Assembly: GCA_008828725.1 (NCBI GenBank)
Contig: MEHQ01003986.1
Span: 1 to 64,000 of the forward strand
Reading direction: 5' to 3'
From: Saccharina japonica
Lineage: Eukaryota > Sar > Phaeophyceae > Laminariales > Laminariaceae
DNA: 64,000 bases
Part shown: piece after piece, positions 12,355-20,531 of the stretch
How the letters are laid out: the number at the start of each line of letters is the position of its first letter
Numbering within the stretch: the first letter of the stretch is position 1
Notes under the pieces: model-generated
What the model saw: only the letters and a program-made list of their open reading frames with translations
What the model was told of the DNA's origin: nothing
Databases searched by the model: none
Translations under genes and position numbers: made by a program

Positions 12355-14485
12355 GCGGCGGAAACTCGTGTGACTCCTCGTGAGTGTGTGGGTGGGGACA
12401 GGGGACAACTACGTAGTAGAGGGAAGGTCTGGATTGCACATACGCCTACACTATAGGAAACCTACTACTAATAGTGTAGGGGCCTGCACCCGTTTCGAAA
12501 AAAACGGTTTATAGTCCAGCCTAAAATACCAGGTCTTAACCCATTCAGAACTAAAAAAAAAATGTTCCACACTATTTCCAAGTCGTTTGTACCCAAATTC
12601 GTGGGACCACTTCTTAAGGGGTTAACTGCATCTTCCCTCGGGGAGATGAGCGAAAAAAAAAAACACCCACGCAGGGGGGGGGGGGGGGGGCTTTTGGATT
12701 GGCTAAAGGGGACCTGGTATATAATATAAATTTCTTGCGTCGCCCTTACTATGACCACTCCGTAGGAAAGCCCTGTAATATTTATAGATATACAAAATTA
12801 ACAGATATCGAGGATTTGGTTGAAACTCATCTTTGCAAGCTGTGTGTGATAACATACCGGGTACATACGTATCTATTTATGAAAATAATTAAAAAAAAAC
12901 AGCTGTGAGATCGAGGATTTTGCCGAAAGTCATCTTTAAAAGCTGGGTGTGATACTTCGATCGCGGGTATACTTGCAGGCTTTGTATCTTCTCATACGTT
13001 TACGTATATATATGTATTGTCCCAGTAGAACGGGCGACGGAAGTATCACACCAAGCTTCCAAATATGAGTTTGGAGAAAAAAAAACGATCTCACAGCTTG
13101 ATTTTTGTTTGTTTGTAAAATATATATTATGAGCGGCTCAAAATCAACCATGTGTAGATTTTTTCCACGCCACAGCACCCCGAGCCGGCCAAATCAATCT
13201 AGAGGGCTTTCCAAGCGCAGAATCCCGAGCCGGCCGAATCAATCTAGAGTCTTAGCCTAGCACAGCATCCCATCACTAATCACTTTCGCGGGGTTCATGT
13301 TATATATAGGTGTAGGGTTACAGGGCTCGGGTCGGAGGGTCGGCCTTAGTAGGTGCCAAAGCACAAAACCTCCGAAAATATTCACCACACAAAATCTGCG
13401 TCCACGCCTGACGGGGTTATACTAAAACCAAGCAAAAATAATCATGTTTTACTTTTTCGTGAATTTCTTACGGAAATCCCACCCGATTTGGTTTGGTTTA
13501 TCACTTTTTTTACGTAACCGTTGTACGACTGTGGTGTCGTTTTGGCTTTTTTGTCGTGCGCACCCCTGCTTCGTTTTTTCCTAGAATTTTTTCAGGCGAC
13601 CGGGGTTACAATTAGAGTTAGGGATACGATTTACAAGAGTCAAGTTTTTTTTTTTCAGCCGCGGCGAACACACACCACATCAAAATCACAACAAACAGCG
13701 AAAAAAAAAACACAACCCAGCACAAACCCAACTCAGCACAGCTCAGCAAAGCACAGCAGCAGCACCGCATCACGTGGCATCGCATCGCACCGCACCACAC
13801 GGCACCGCACCGCACCGCGCCGCACCATACCCGCACCTCATTGATGATCACCCCGGGGGCGTAGTGAGGCTTCACGATCCCAGTGGTCGACACAGACCCG
13901 AAAATGCACGCCCACGCCAGCAAAAAGTTAACCACGACCCCCGCAGCAACGACCACCCCTCGAGACACAGGCCCCCTGTAACGAAAAAAAACAAATGAAC
14001 CGTAACAATCGGTGCCAAGTGGAAACCCACAGCGGCAGCGCCCGCGGTTGCGGGTGGACAGGGGGGAGGTGGCGGGGCAGAGGGAGGGGGGGGGGCGGCG
14101 GGGTGCTGAAGTTGTTTTGAAGCGCCGGTTACTTGAGGGATAATGAATGGAATTACTCTTAAGAGGAGCAAAACGCCCTCGGAGGGATTAAACTCTCCAT
14201 GTAACTTTGGCGTGCAGTGGGCGCGAACTGAGCGCGCGGTTGGACTTCAAACGCTCCCCTTAGGATAGGGTGAAGAGCTTCCAAGAGAGGGGTGTGGGGT
14301 TGGGGGCTTGGAGCGTATCTACAGGGTATACATGTATAAAAAAAACGCTGCAAAAATTGATGTGCGAACGGAAAAATCTCACACAACTCCGCTATTTCAT
14401 CTACTATATAAAGAAAACATCCCGCGAAATCTCCACTGATGGATTTACGATAGGAAAATATCGCCGATCCGGTGTCTCGGATGAT

Positions 14486-14563
<78 letters not shown>

Positions 14564-17500
14564 ACCCCTCGCCAACGCACCCACCCCTCCCCCCCCCCCC
14601 CCCCCCCCCCCCCCGAACACCGCACACGCTCCGCTCCCTGGCTTTGTATGGATGCTGAGGCCACCCGACGCGCTCCGTCCCGGCATTGTAGGGATGCGAG
14701 GGTCTATCGTCATACGACTACGGCCATGCATGAAAATGAAGTACATCCCCCCGCCTCTCATTCTCCGCGTTCTCCGTTACCCTTACCGATTGTAGAGCAG
14801 GTTCGGGTCATCGTACTCGGTGATGGTCCCGTCCTTGTCCATGTCGTAGTTGTTGGGAAAGCTGACGAAGCCGCCCACAGGGATGGCCCGGAGGGTGTAC
14901 TGGCAGAAAATAGTCAAGGTAGTCCAGTATGTTAGGAGAGAGAGATGAGCCGCGTCAAACCCAGTCATATCGCCACCGACACCACCACCGCCAACACCAC
15001 CAAGACCACCAACACAAACACCAGCGCCAACAGCAACAGCAACCACCACCACCGACGCACAACCACCACGACCACGACCACCAATATCGATCAACACCAC
15101 GACCAACACCACCACCACCGATACAACCAGCATCAGCACCACCACCATCAACACCACCAACACCACCCATCAATACAACCAGCATCATCACCACCACCCA
15201 TCAATACAAGCAGCATCAACACCACCAACACCACCCATCAATACAAGCAGCACCAACACCACCAACACCACCCATCAATACAAGCAGCATCAACACCACC
15301 AACACCACCAACACCACCAACATCACCGCCACCGCCAGCGGGGAACCGAACAGGCGGGTCCACACCACCAGCGTGTCATAACAGCGACAATCAAGCAAGG
15401 GATGGGCCGAAAGGGAAAAGGGGAGAGGGAATTGAGCCAATACATCACGCGACAGGGCAGCATGTGACAACCGGTGATACGATAGAGGTACTACTGACTG
15501 CTGTACCTTTTTTTGTTGGCAGAAATCATGTAACCCCTTAACCCATATAGTGCTGCAGTACCGATGTGGGGACAAAACACTTGCAATTTGACTGAAATGT
15601 TTGTTTATGTACAGTGCAGTACTAAAAGGCTTAAGAATCGGTCCCCCGTTTTTGGGAACAAACTGCTTGGAATTAGTGTGGGATACGGTTTTGGGGACAC
15701 ACTACTTGGAATTAGTGTGGGATAAGTTTTGCAGTTCTAAAAGCATCAAGACCGACGGGACTCCTTGACAAACATTGTCGGAATGGCTAATAATGGGGGG
15801 CCATAGTAAATAGGACAAAATGTTATTACGTAGTGAAAATAGGAAAATATATGGTTCTTGTGTATACCGCAGGTTCTATTTACTCTGCCCCCCCCCGCAA
15901 TAGGCCATAGGATTGTCCACCTTGGTCCATTTTTTGTCGACTTGAGCGAGATATGGAGCTTCTTAAGCGGGCAGCCTCCGAAACGCTCGGAGCTATATAG
16001 CCCCACCGTAGCTATATACACTCTTAGTTCGGCCCAGGCTCCACTTTCTTGTTCCTACATATATCTATCACACCCTGGACAATTATCAATTGCCTAATTG
16101 TCTATTAATAGTTTCCTAGTACAATTGACTAGCAATTGTGGTCGCCAATTCCAATTAATTGGAACGCATCGAGGTCTATGGTACAGGCAATTCCTATTAA
16201 CAGACACCCACCAGGCCCTATCGTCCACCCAATTTATGCTAATATACACCCATCTACATTAATGGTTGAAGTAATTGCTATTAACAGTAACCACCGAAAT
16301 CCCATTGCTGAACCCATAGTCTATTGAAATATAATATCCCATTCTATTGTAACGCTAATGGACAATTGCAGATATATGGAAATTGCCAGAATTTTTCAGA
16401 GTGCAATGGTTCTGCGCATTCCATTTAATTTATATTTCTCCTACAATATATTGCTGTGGCAATCCATTTTAATTGACACCCCTTAATAAAATTGTGTGGC
16501 AATTCATTCCATTCAATTGCACCCTCCCAATAAAATCTGTGTGGGCAATTCCAATTTAATTGACATCCTCCTCAATAAATTGTGTGGCATCCAATTTAAT
16601 TTGACTATTCCTTCTAAATTATTTGCCGCTGCGGCAATTCCATTTAAATGGATCTTTAATAAGAATTTGTCTGGCAATTTCATTTATTCGGCCAGGCTTC
16701 GAAAATAAATCTTAGTCTTAAGACAATCAGGCTATTTTCCATTCTCAATAGACAAATTATGTTACCGGCTCAATTTTGAATTCGGACGCTGCTAATTTGG
16801 TAAGTTTGACCATAATGTATGTATGCATGAGGAAGTTATGTTCTTAAAGTTGCCAAAGGCAAACGTTCGTGAGGCTGTCTAGCGATTGGAATTTGCGGGA
16901 CATTGATTAATGGAAGCAAGTTATTTAATTGGAATCGACGACACATATTTGTGAGGCTAATGCCATTAAATTTATATTATCGGACTTAAAATGTTTTGGC
17001 GGCCGTTTAATCACTTGGAAAATGTTTTTTTCTTTCCCTTTATCTTTAAGCCTTTGGACATTAGCCTTCGCAATGGACTATTTGCGCCTTTAGGAAGTAA
17101 ACAATATGAGCTACAAGCCCCAGCCCCCCTCTTCCGGTTCCCCCCCTCTTCCTATCGAGTGCCCCCCTCCCCCCCTCCCACGTTCGCCTGCCTCCGCTCG
17201 TAGGCATTGTAGGATGCGAGGGTCGATGGTTTCACTACGGTATGCATTGAAATGAAGTACAACCCCCTCCACTCCCCTTACCCTTCACCCCCCCCCCCAC
17301 CCTCACCCACCTAATCCCTCCTCCCGATTCCCCGACCCTTCTTCCACCTCCTCGCTGCCCCTCTGCCCTCGCCACCGCCGCCGCCTTGCCCCCCCCCCCC
17401 TACCCCTTCCCTCCCTCCTCGCCTCCCTCCCCCCGTCCAGCTCGGGGGGGGGGGTGATAACATCCCAGGATGGGCCTGACAGGGTCCCCTTGAAGAACCC

Positions 17501-20147
17501 CTTCTCGCCCCCGCTGCGGTAGGACAGCAGCTTCGGCCCGAGGCCTATCGAGAACGTCTCCACCCGGATGCCCTGAGAGAGGGCCGCCACCAGGTGCCCC
17601 GCCTCGTGCAGCGTGATCACCAGGGCCAGCACGCCGATCGACCCCAGGATGGGGGCCGCCGCGGCCACCGACCCTCCCGCCGCCGCCAGGCTGGCGCCGA
17701 GCCCACCCGGGGAGGAGGTGGCGGCCGCAGAGGCAACAGAGGCCACGGATGCTACCGAGGTCACCGTGGCCGCGGCCGCGAGCGAGGAAGTTGGAACCTA
17801 GAAACATGGCAGGCGGTAGGGTGGAAGCGTGGGGGGCGGGGGCGGAGTGAGGCCGTGGGGGTAGGGTTAAAGAGGCGGTGTAGTTGAGGGTTGGAGGGAG
17901 GTGGAGGGGTGGCGGAGTTTGGGGGCGGTAGGGGGCGGTGGGGTTGGGAGGGGGGGGGGGGTACTCATGTTGTGCACGGCCGTAGTCGTATGACCATGGA
18001 CCCTCGCATGATCATAGAGGGAGGGGAGGCATGCCCATAGTCGTATGATCATAGAGGGAGGGGGGGTTGGAGCAACACGCTTCTGGTTATGTCGGTATGT
18101 CGGCCGTGGTTGGGCTTTCAGATAAATTGACGTTAGGCACATACCCTTCCGTTCGCGTCGCGATGAAAAACGCGCCAGGAGTCCGGACGCGAGTGGACGC
18201 GAGGCATTCTACGTAGAGCAAAAACCTTCGTACATATTATATATACATACACGTCAGGAGACGGCAGTTTCGGCCTTCGACGGGACCTTCGAGGGAAATC
18301 CCCACACTAAAACTAGTATATTGAGTATCGACGCCAATGCATGTGTACCGCTGCTGCTGCTGATGCCGTGCTGCCTATAAGCTATGGCGGGTTTTACGTC
18401 ATACCCATAGTATAGGTTGCTGCTGTTGTCATGCTGTAACCCGCCAGCTGGATTCATTCGACAGGACTGCATGTTGCCGTCTGCGCCACCACAGGCAAAA
18501 TCGCCAGGGGAAGGGGACTAAAATGTCAAGAGAAGAAAAACTGCACTCGTCGTACGAGCGTACCGGCACTGATGTTGTACGCACCATGCGATAATTTCAA
18601 ACCAGGTATACGAGAATGCAGTACGACGAGACGACGAGTACTCTCGAACGTACGTTGAGAGTTCGTAGAAACGATCTTCTCTTCTCTTGCGTCAGTTTAA
18701 ATTGTTATTCGCTCAATCCGCACGGGGGCGCCCTTGTACAACCAGATGGTTGCACGTTGGGCTATCATATCGTATTATATCATACGCATGCATCATATAT
18801 ACCACGGGCATAGATTACGTTCCGCTGGGCAGATAGGGGTACTTGTGTGTACGGCTTATTGCTCGTACGTAGAGCTCTCCGCCCCCTCTGCTGCCCGGCT
18901 GCCTCGGTCAAGCAGTCAACCCGCGTCCTTGTATCATATAAACTGCATGTCATATCATACGAACAAAAACGTACTGTAGCTCACACCAGTGCAGTACAGC
19001 AAAGAAGTACTATTTACGGGGGACCATAGTAAATAGGACCTACAGTAAATACAAAAACCTATATATTTACCGATTTTTACTAACAATATTTGGTCCTATT
19101 TACTAGTGTTTACTATGGCCCCCCGTAAGAGTACACATATTCATACGTAAGAACACCTATCGTTTACCACTATGGACGTAAACATAAGGACCGTTTTATA
19201 TTAAAATTAAGACACAACAGTCCTTACATTTCCGACCAGAGTAACTCGTACACAGCACACAGCACCCACCATGCATCACAACTCAGGCACAGCATCGCCT
19301 ACTGCTTGCTGCATAAACGTTCGAAGCAGTCAGGCTCAGCATCGTCTATATATGATCATTAGCTCCGTCCTCACGCAATTGCACCCACTCGCTCCATCAC
19401 GACTGCGTAAGTACGATACACGTAATATTTACACATGTGGTCGTACTCTCGTCATGGTAGACAGGTGCATACGTAGGCAGGAAAGAAGGGACGGGGGGGC
19501 GCGCTCGCCAGCCGGGGGGGGGGGGACTAGCACAAGGCGTCTGTTATCTCTTGTTATCTCGTCATCTCACGATATCAGGATGTACAAGCTGGAAGACTAC
19601 TGAGAGCCTACTGACTGCTGTAGAGACGGGAGCAACGCTTGACGGAGGCGGCGGTTTTACGGCAAGCACCATCTCTGAGAACACGGCAGGTTTTCGGTGT
19701 GCCGACTCGACCCGACCCGACCAGTGCGACTTCTCCCCTTGAAACGCAAAGCTTCCTCCGCTTGCTTGTTCAACGCGAGGTTCGTATGATACTCGAGGTA
19801 GTCATACTCGTATGATATGTACGTAGCGTCAGAAAACCTAAAACATCCATCCAGCAAAGCAAGCAGCAGATACATCGACTCACCAGTCTGCCGCAGCATC
19901 CTGTACGCCCCCTTCTGCCGGGCAGACGCTCGCGAGCTCCGAAGTCTTCTTGAAATCGACCCCGCCGCCGCCCCGCCAGACTTTGCGGGTTTGCAACCCC
20001 CGACCTCAGCAGCATGCCCCCCCGGGGGTCAACCACGAAAGCTGACACCCCAGGCCCAGAGGCTGATGCAACGAGCACCGCTGTCGCGAACATGGTAGTT
20101 TTGGCCATCGTCGAAAACCGTCTTCGGCGTACCTCGGGACCTGCCAT
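3950..20147 (-). CDS. Plastid-targeted site-2 intramembrane zinc metalloprotease (peptidase M50, RseP/ARASP-like), 9 exons
   Basis: Joining nine exons (20147-19884, 17797-17462, 14899-14787, 13975-13837, 11990-11896, 9618-9516, 6875-6664, 5074-4883, 4076-3950) gives about 526 residues. Family function: regulated intramembrane proteolysis, cutting a transmembrane helix inside the membrane; plant relatives sit in chloroplast membranes. Seen: signal peptide with V-S-A|F cleavage (residues ~1-36) and an Arg-rich transit-like stretch; hydrophobic helix with HEAGH (152-156); R-A-I-P-V-G-G-F segment (204-211); acidic loop D-M-D-K-D-G (219-224); second hydrophobic helix in exon 4; PDZ domain (~280-350); N-S-L-P-V-P-G-L-D-G-G (458-468), whose Asp is the third zinc ligand; hydrophobic C-terminal helix. 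Length fits plastid S2Ps. Start ATG at 20147-20145 has an ideal context (ACCATGG); a second in-frame ATG lies at 20108. Phases agree at every junction except that the donors of exons 2 and 7 are weak. Introns are 0.8-2.6 kb. Confident in family, inferred for plastid location. Confidence 0.9.
4092..4197. repeat. GCATA pentanucleotide microsatellite in S2P intron 8
   Basis: About 20 GCATA/GCACA units, directly next to the exon 9 acceptor; read on the minus strand it supplies pyrimidine-containing TATGC repeats. Confidence 0.92.
4590..4770. repeat. CAGA tetranucleotide microsatellite in S2P intron 8
   Basis: About 40 CAGA units with occasional GGCAGA variants. Confidence 0.95.
4883..5074 (-). 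CDS. S2P exon 8: LDGG catalytic helix
   Basis: Acceptor gtcccgcag with a branch-like ctaac and pyrimidine tract; donor CG|GTGCGC. Encodes S-G-P-V-E-I-V-K-V-G-A-E-V-A, then Q-F-A-A-V-I-S-V-N-L-A-V-I-N and S-L-P-V-P-G-L-D-G-G-Q. Asp466 is the expected third zinc ligand. Phase 2 out, completed by exon 9. Confidence 0.9.
5525..5734. mobile_element. Harbinger-like foldback MITE, copy 2 (S2P intron 7)
   Basis: 210-bp inverted repeat, GGGCCCG...CGGGCCC ends; flanks TAA (5522-5524) and TAG (5735-5737), the latter probably a mutated duplication. Confidence 0.72.
6290..6664 (+). repeat. Two 3' fragments of poly(C)-family A (S2P intron 7)
   Basis: First fragment has CACCTCACGG, GTCAATGTCTG, GGTCTATGGTCATACGACTA and runs into ~37 C at 6452-6490; the second begins CATGCGACTCGCGCC and ends GCCAATATGAGTAC at 6664, the S2P exon 7 border. 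Confidence 0.75.
6664..6875 (-). CDS. S2P exon 7: G-K-x-x-I-G-V-x-L-x-P segment
   Basis: Acceptor aaatag. Encodes G-P-S-G-K-Y-T-I-G-V-L-L-A-P followed by N-P-L-E-A-A-G-M-A-F-Q-E and L-T-T-K-T-L-D-S-F, all matching the S2P stretch between the PDZ domain and the last catalytic helix. The 3' end is ambiguous. The best consensus donor (GTGAGA, exon end 6680) leaves phase 1, which does not fit exon 8; GTACTC (exon end 6664) gives the required phase 2 and lies at the border of a dispersed repeat. An alternative upstream acceptor for exon 8 (ctaacag) would rescue the GTGAGA donor at the cost of about 16 extra residues. Confidence 0.75.
6889..7285. repeat. Minisatellite, unit ~GGCGGTGGCAAAA (S2P intron 6)
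   Basis: About 30 units of 11-16 bp. Its left end is only ~13 bp from the exon 7 acceptor; on the minus strand it reads CCGCCTTTTGCCA and forms the pyrimidine-rich tract. Confidence 0.9.
7290..7670. other. Degenerate hairpin-MITE remnants (S2P intron 6)
   Basis: Contains fragments such as TTAATCCCTTTAGACCTGCA and CTGGAATTAGTACC resembling the piggyBac-like family. No gene seen. Confidence 0.4.
7676..8076. repeat. Decanucleotide minisatellite TATTACTGAC (S2P intron 6)
   Basis: About 40 near-identical 10-bp units with ACTACTGAC, ACAGAC and GTTACTGAC variants. Confidence 0.95.
8360..9440. repeat. Satellite array, ~100-110 bp unit (S2P intron 6)
   Basis: At least seven diverged units, each with CTTGACGGGTCAAAA, ACCGTCAAACCGGCATGTG, CAGCCGTCACGGAAA and CACACTAAAACTAGTATA. 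A Stowaway-like MITE (9150-9233) interrupts it. Related monomer pieces occur at 18260-18330 and 39130-39245. Confidence 0.85.
9150..9233. mobile_element. Stowaway-like MITE
   Basis: Inverted ends CACTCTGTCCCAAAATATAGG and CATATTTTCGGACAGAGTG, about 84 bp, resembling the CTCCCTCCGTCCCA termini of Stowaway/Tc1-mariner MITEs. Confidence 0.6.
9516..9618 (-). CDS. S2P exon 6: end of PDZ
   Basis: Acceptor gcttcag, donor AAG|GTGAGG. Encodes S-L-E-T-A-V-K-A-I-R-A-S-E-G-K-P-V then V-E-L-L-R-D-G-A-K-P-V-V, the C-terminal helix and final strand of a PDZ domain. The phase-2 entry completes the Thr codon begun in exon 5. A truncated copy of the poly(C)-associated repeat lies directly upstream of the acceptor, its last match about 30 bp away. 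Confidence 0.85.
9625..10130 (-). repeat. Two tandem poly(C)-family A fragments (S2P intron 5)
   Basis: On the minus strand each reads GCGGTTCTTAGTAG, CATGCGACTCGCCGAACACC, ATGTCTG, GAAAACCCGGACATGCTCCG, GGCATTGTAGG and GTCATACGACTA; the outer copy ends TGAAGTACA plus poly(C). Poly(G) tracts on the plus strand (9841-9860, 10087-10119) bound them. Confidence 0.8.
10121..10255 (+). repeat. Poly(C)-family B copy (S2P intron 5)
   Basis: Plus strand reads GTACTCATTTGTTGCTTGTC, ATTGACCACGCATTCC, GAGACACCTCCAACAGTTGG; on the minus strand it ends ATGAGTAC plus poly(C), abutting family A. Confidence 0.75.
10300..11120. other. A-rich intronic stretch with MITE fragment
   Basis: Purine-rich low complexity (10370-10760). 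At 10815-10950 lies a fragment of the AAGAAACAG-type MITE (CTTATTTGAGAAAGGGGTGT, TTTCTTATTTCCCC). No gene seen. Confidence 0.45.
11521..11790. repeat. GCAAA pentanucleotide microsatellite (S2P intron 5)
   Basis: About 45 AAAGC/GAGCA units, purest at 11610-11695. Open frames across it are shadows. Confidence 0.95.
11896..11990 (-). CDS. S2P exon 5: PDZ core
   Basis: Acceptor ggtag, donor AC|GTGAGT. Encodes I-S-D-P-K-G-G-A-A-A-A-G-F-R-P-K-D-V-F-L then S-I-N-G-N-A-L; the A-A-G-x-x-x-x-D-x-x-x-x-I-N-G spacing is typical of PDZ domains in RseP-type proteases. Phase 0 in, phase 2 out. Confidence 0.85.
12040..12305. repeat. Degenerate AAATTTCGAAACGACAA tandem repeat (S2P intron 4)
   Basis: Units of about 35-45 bp with AATTTC(A/G)AA and CGAAACGACAA. 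Confidence 0.6.
12317..12361. repeat. GGC trinucleotide microsatellite
   Basis: About 15 GGC units with one GCA interruption. Confidence 0.95.
12530..12625. mobile_element. PiggyBac-like MITE
   Basis: TTAACCCATTCAGAACTAAA ... GGGACCACTTCTTAAGGGGTTAA with the ACACTATTTCCAAG core: short inverted ends beginning CCC after TTAA. Confidence 0.6.
12893..13112. mobile_element. Hairpin MITE, CAGCTGTGAGATCGAGG family
   Basis: Left arm ACAGCTGTGAGATCGAGGAT...GATACTTCGATCGCG and right arm GAAGTATCACACC...CGATCTCACAGCTTG are inverted around a short centre. Single arms of the family recur at 28.8, 36.9, 38.5, 40.1, 43.5 and 44.5 kb. Confidence 0.7.
13165..13275. repeat. Two ~50-bp direct repeats
   Basis: CGAGCCGGCC(A/G)AATCAATC followed by TAGAG occurs twice in tandem, each followed by an imperfect CTT(T/A)..AGCGCAG or AGCACAG spacer. 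Confidence 0.65.
13837..13975 (-). CDS. S2P exon 4: second membrane helix and start of PDZ
   Basis: Acceptor ttacag after a long T tract, donor GAG|GTGCGG. Encodes P-V-S-R-G-V-V-V-A-A-G-V-V-V-N-F-L-L-A-W, the conserved helix after the N-R-P motif, then P-G-V-I-I-N-E leading into the PDZ domain. Phase 2 in, phase 0 out; both match neighbours. Confidence 0.88.
14488..14616. repeat. Long poly(C) tracts (S2P intron 3)
   Basis: Runs of about 33, 42 and 25 C broken by single G, A or short spacers; immediately upstream of a family A fragment. Confidence 0.95.
14640..14760 (+). repeat. Poly(C)-family A 3' fragment (S2P intron 3)
   Basis: CGCTCCGTCCCGGCATTGTA, GGTCTATCGTCATACGACTA, CGGCCATGCATGAAAATGAA then GTACATCCCCCC. 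It ends about 28 bp from the exon 3 donor. Confidence 0.8.
14787..14899 (-). CDS. S2P exon 3: GG-F-P segment and EF-hand-like acidic loop
   Basis: Acceptor tgccag, donor CG|GTAAGG. Encodes Y-T-L-R-A-I-P-V-G-G-F-V-S-F-P (201-215), the conserved membrane re-entrant segment of S2Ps, then N-N-Y-D-M-D-K-D-G-T-I-T-E-Y-D (216-230) and D-P-N-L-L-Y-N-R. The acidic part fits the 12-residue EF-hand loop pattern (D at 1, 3, 5; G at 6; I at 8; D at 12). Starts phase 0 and ends phase 2, agreeing with exon 4. Confidence 0.88.
14970..15335. repeat. CACCAACAC minisatellite (S2P intron 2)
   Basis: CAC/CAA-rich units; the right half is a ~40-bp unit CACCCATCAATACAAGCAGC repeated four times. Confidence 0.9.
15535..15755. 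mobile_element. Two degenerate piggyBac-like MITE copies
   Basis: TTAACCCATATAGTGCTGCA and repeated TTGGAATTAGTGTGGGATA with AGTTCTAAAAGC. Termini partly lost. Confidence 0.5.
15793..15900. mobile_element. GGGGCCATAGTAAATAGGAC MITE
   Basis: Inverted ends GGGGGCCATAGTAAATAGGA and TTCTATTTACTCTGCCCCCC; same family as 19016-19128. Confidence 0.6.
16090..16720. repeat. AATT-rich degenerate array (S2P intron 2)
   Basis: Diverged ~40-50 bp units built on GGCAATTCCATTTAATTG and CAATAAAATTGTGTGGCAAT. Strongly AT-rich against GC-rich neighbours; no gene seen. Confidence 0.7.
17190..17275 (+). repeat. Poly(C)-family A terminal fragment
   Basis: TAGGCATTGTAGGATGCGAG, GGTCGATGG, GCATTGAAATGAAGTACAAC then CCCCTCC. 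Confidence 0.65.
17462..17797 (-). CDS. S2P exon 2: first catalytic helix with HEAGH
   Basis: Acceptor tttctag precedes 17797, phase 0. An Ala/Ser-rich linker leads into the helix I-G-V-L-A-L-V-I-T-L-HEAGH-L-V-A-A, then G-I-R-V-E-T-F-S-I-G-L-G-P-K-L-L-S-Y, which matches the conserved S2P segment after the zinc motif. His152, His156 (zinc) and Glu153 (catalytic) are present. The 3' end is the least certain boundary of the gene: the only phase-compatible GT is GAT|GTTATC at 17462, a weak donor, leaving about a dozen residues (E-K-G-F-F-K-G...) that family members lack. A nearer non-canonical donor is possible. Confidence 0.8.
17955..18075 (-). repeat. Poly(C)-family A terminal fragment (S2P intron 1)
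   Basis: Minus strand: CATGCGAGGGTCCATGGTCA, ACGACTACGGCCGTGCACAA, CATGAGTAC plus poly(C). Confidence 0.7.
18255..18335. repeat. Orphan monomer of the 8.4-kb satellite
   Basis: GGAAATCCCCACACTAAAAC then TAGTATATTGAGT matches the unit end of the 8360-9440 array. Confidence 0.5.
19016..19130. mobile_element. ACGGGGGACCATAGTAAATA MITE (S2P intron 1)
   Basis: About 115 bp with inverted ends GGGGGACCATAGTAAATAGG and GTTTACTATGGCCCCCC. Other copies: 15793, 24873, 29733, 32396 and 51115. Confidence 0.75.
19884..20147 (-). CDS. S2P exon 1: bipartite plastid presequence
   Basis: Encodes 88 residues starting M-A-G-P-E-V followed by four arginines, then an Ala/Val-rich hydrophobic stretch ending G-V-S-A-F (34-37). 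A cleavage site followed by Phe is the hallmark of ER-type signal peptides that lead to a transit peptide in red-lineage secondary plastids. The remainder is rich in Arg, Gly and Leu, with few acidic residues, as expected of a transit peptide. Donor G|GTGAGT at 19883-19882 is strong; the exon ends on a codon boundary. The first ATG fits a Kozak context better than the internal ATG at 20108, but either could be used, since the signal-like core lies after both. Confidence 0.8.
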
Positions 20148-20531
20148 GGTTTCTCGCTCGGCTGTGCTGTCGCTGTGCCGGAGCTGCGGTCTTGGGTGCT
20201 GGGCGCGAGCGTCAGCACAGCAGATTTTGATCTCGACACACACGCACACAGCAGCAGCACGCAGCAGCAGCAGAGAACGCACACACATGCACAGCAGCGA
20301 CACAGACCAAAAACTACGAGACTGTCAACTTGAGCTTGACCAATCAGAGAGAGCCAAAGCATCCTGGTTTTAGTATGGGTTCTGTATTTTTATGTTTTCA
20401 TTTTTTCTGGTTCGTTTTTCTATGATATCGCGCCGCACCCCAGCGATGAGATGATGCTTTTGCTTTGAGCAGAGGACGAGAGATGGGTGCGCCACATACA
20501 TACAATCTGCTTTGTGCTGCGTCGGCTTAGG
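20148..20531. promoter_or_regulatory. Putative bidirectional promoter between S2P and importin genes
   Basis: Only 384 bp separate the two start codons, so both promoters and 5' leaders must share this stretch. A CCAATCA motif (NF-Y type CCAAT box) sits at 20340-20346, almost exactly midway between the ATGs. CA/CAG-rich low complexity occupies 20236-20296. No TATA box is evident near either start. Role is inferred from position. Confidence 0.55.

Noticed and set aside
14472..14795. Proline-rich proteins
   Set aside because: Poly(C) translated as poly-Pro.
17400..17807. 135-codon frame overlapping S2P exon 2
   Set aside because: Out-of-frame shadow in GC-rich sequence; the HEAGH frame is the coding one.
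19657..19899. Alternative reading of the S2P first exon (M-L-R-Q-T-G-E-S...)
   Set aside because: It runs through the GTGAGT donor into the intron; the +1 frame lacks signal-peptide features.
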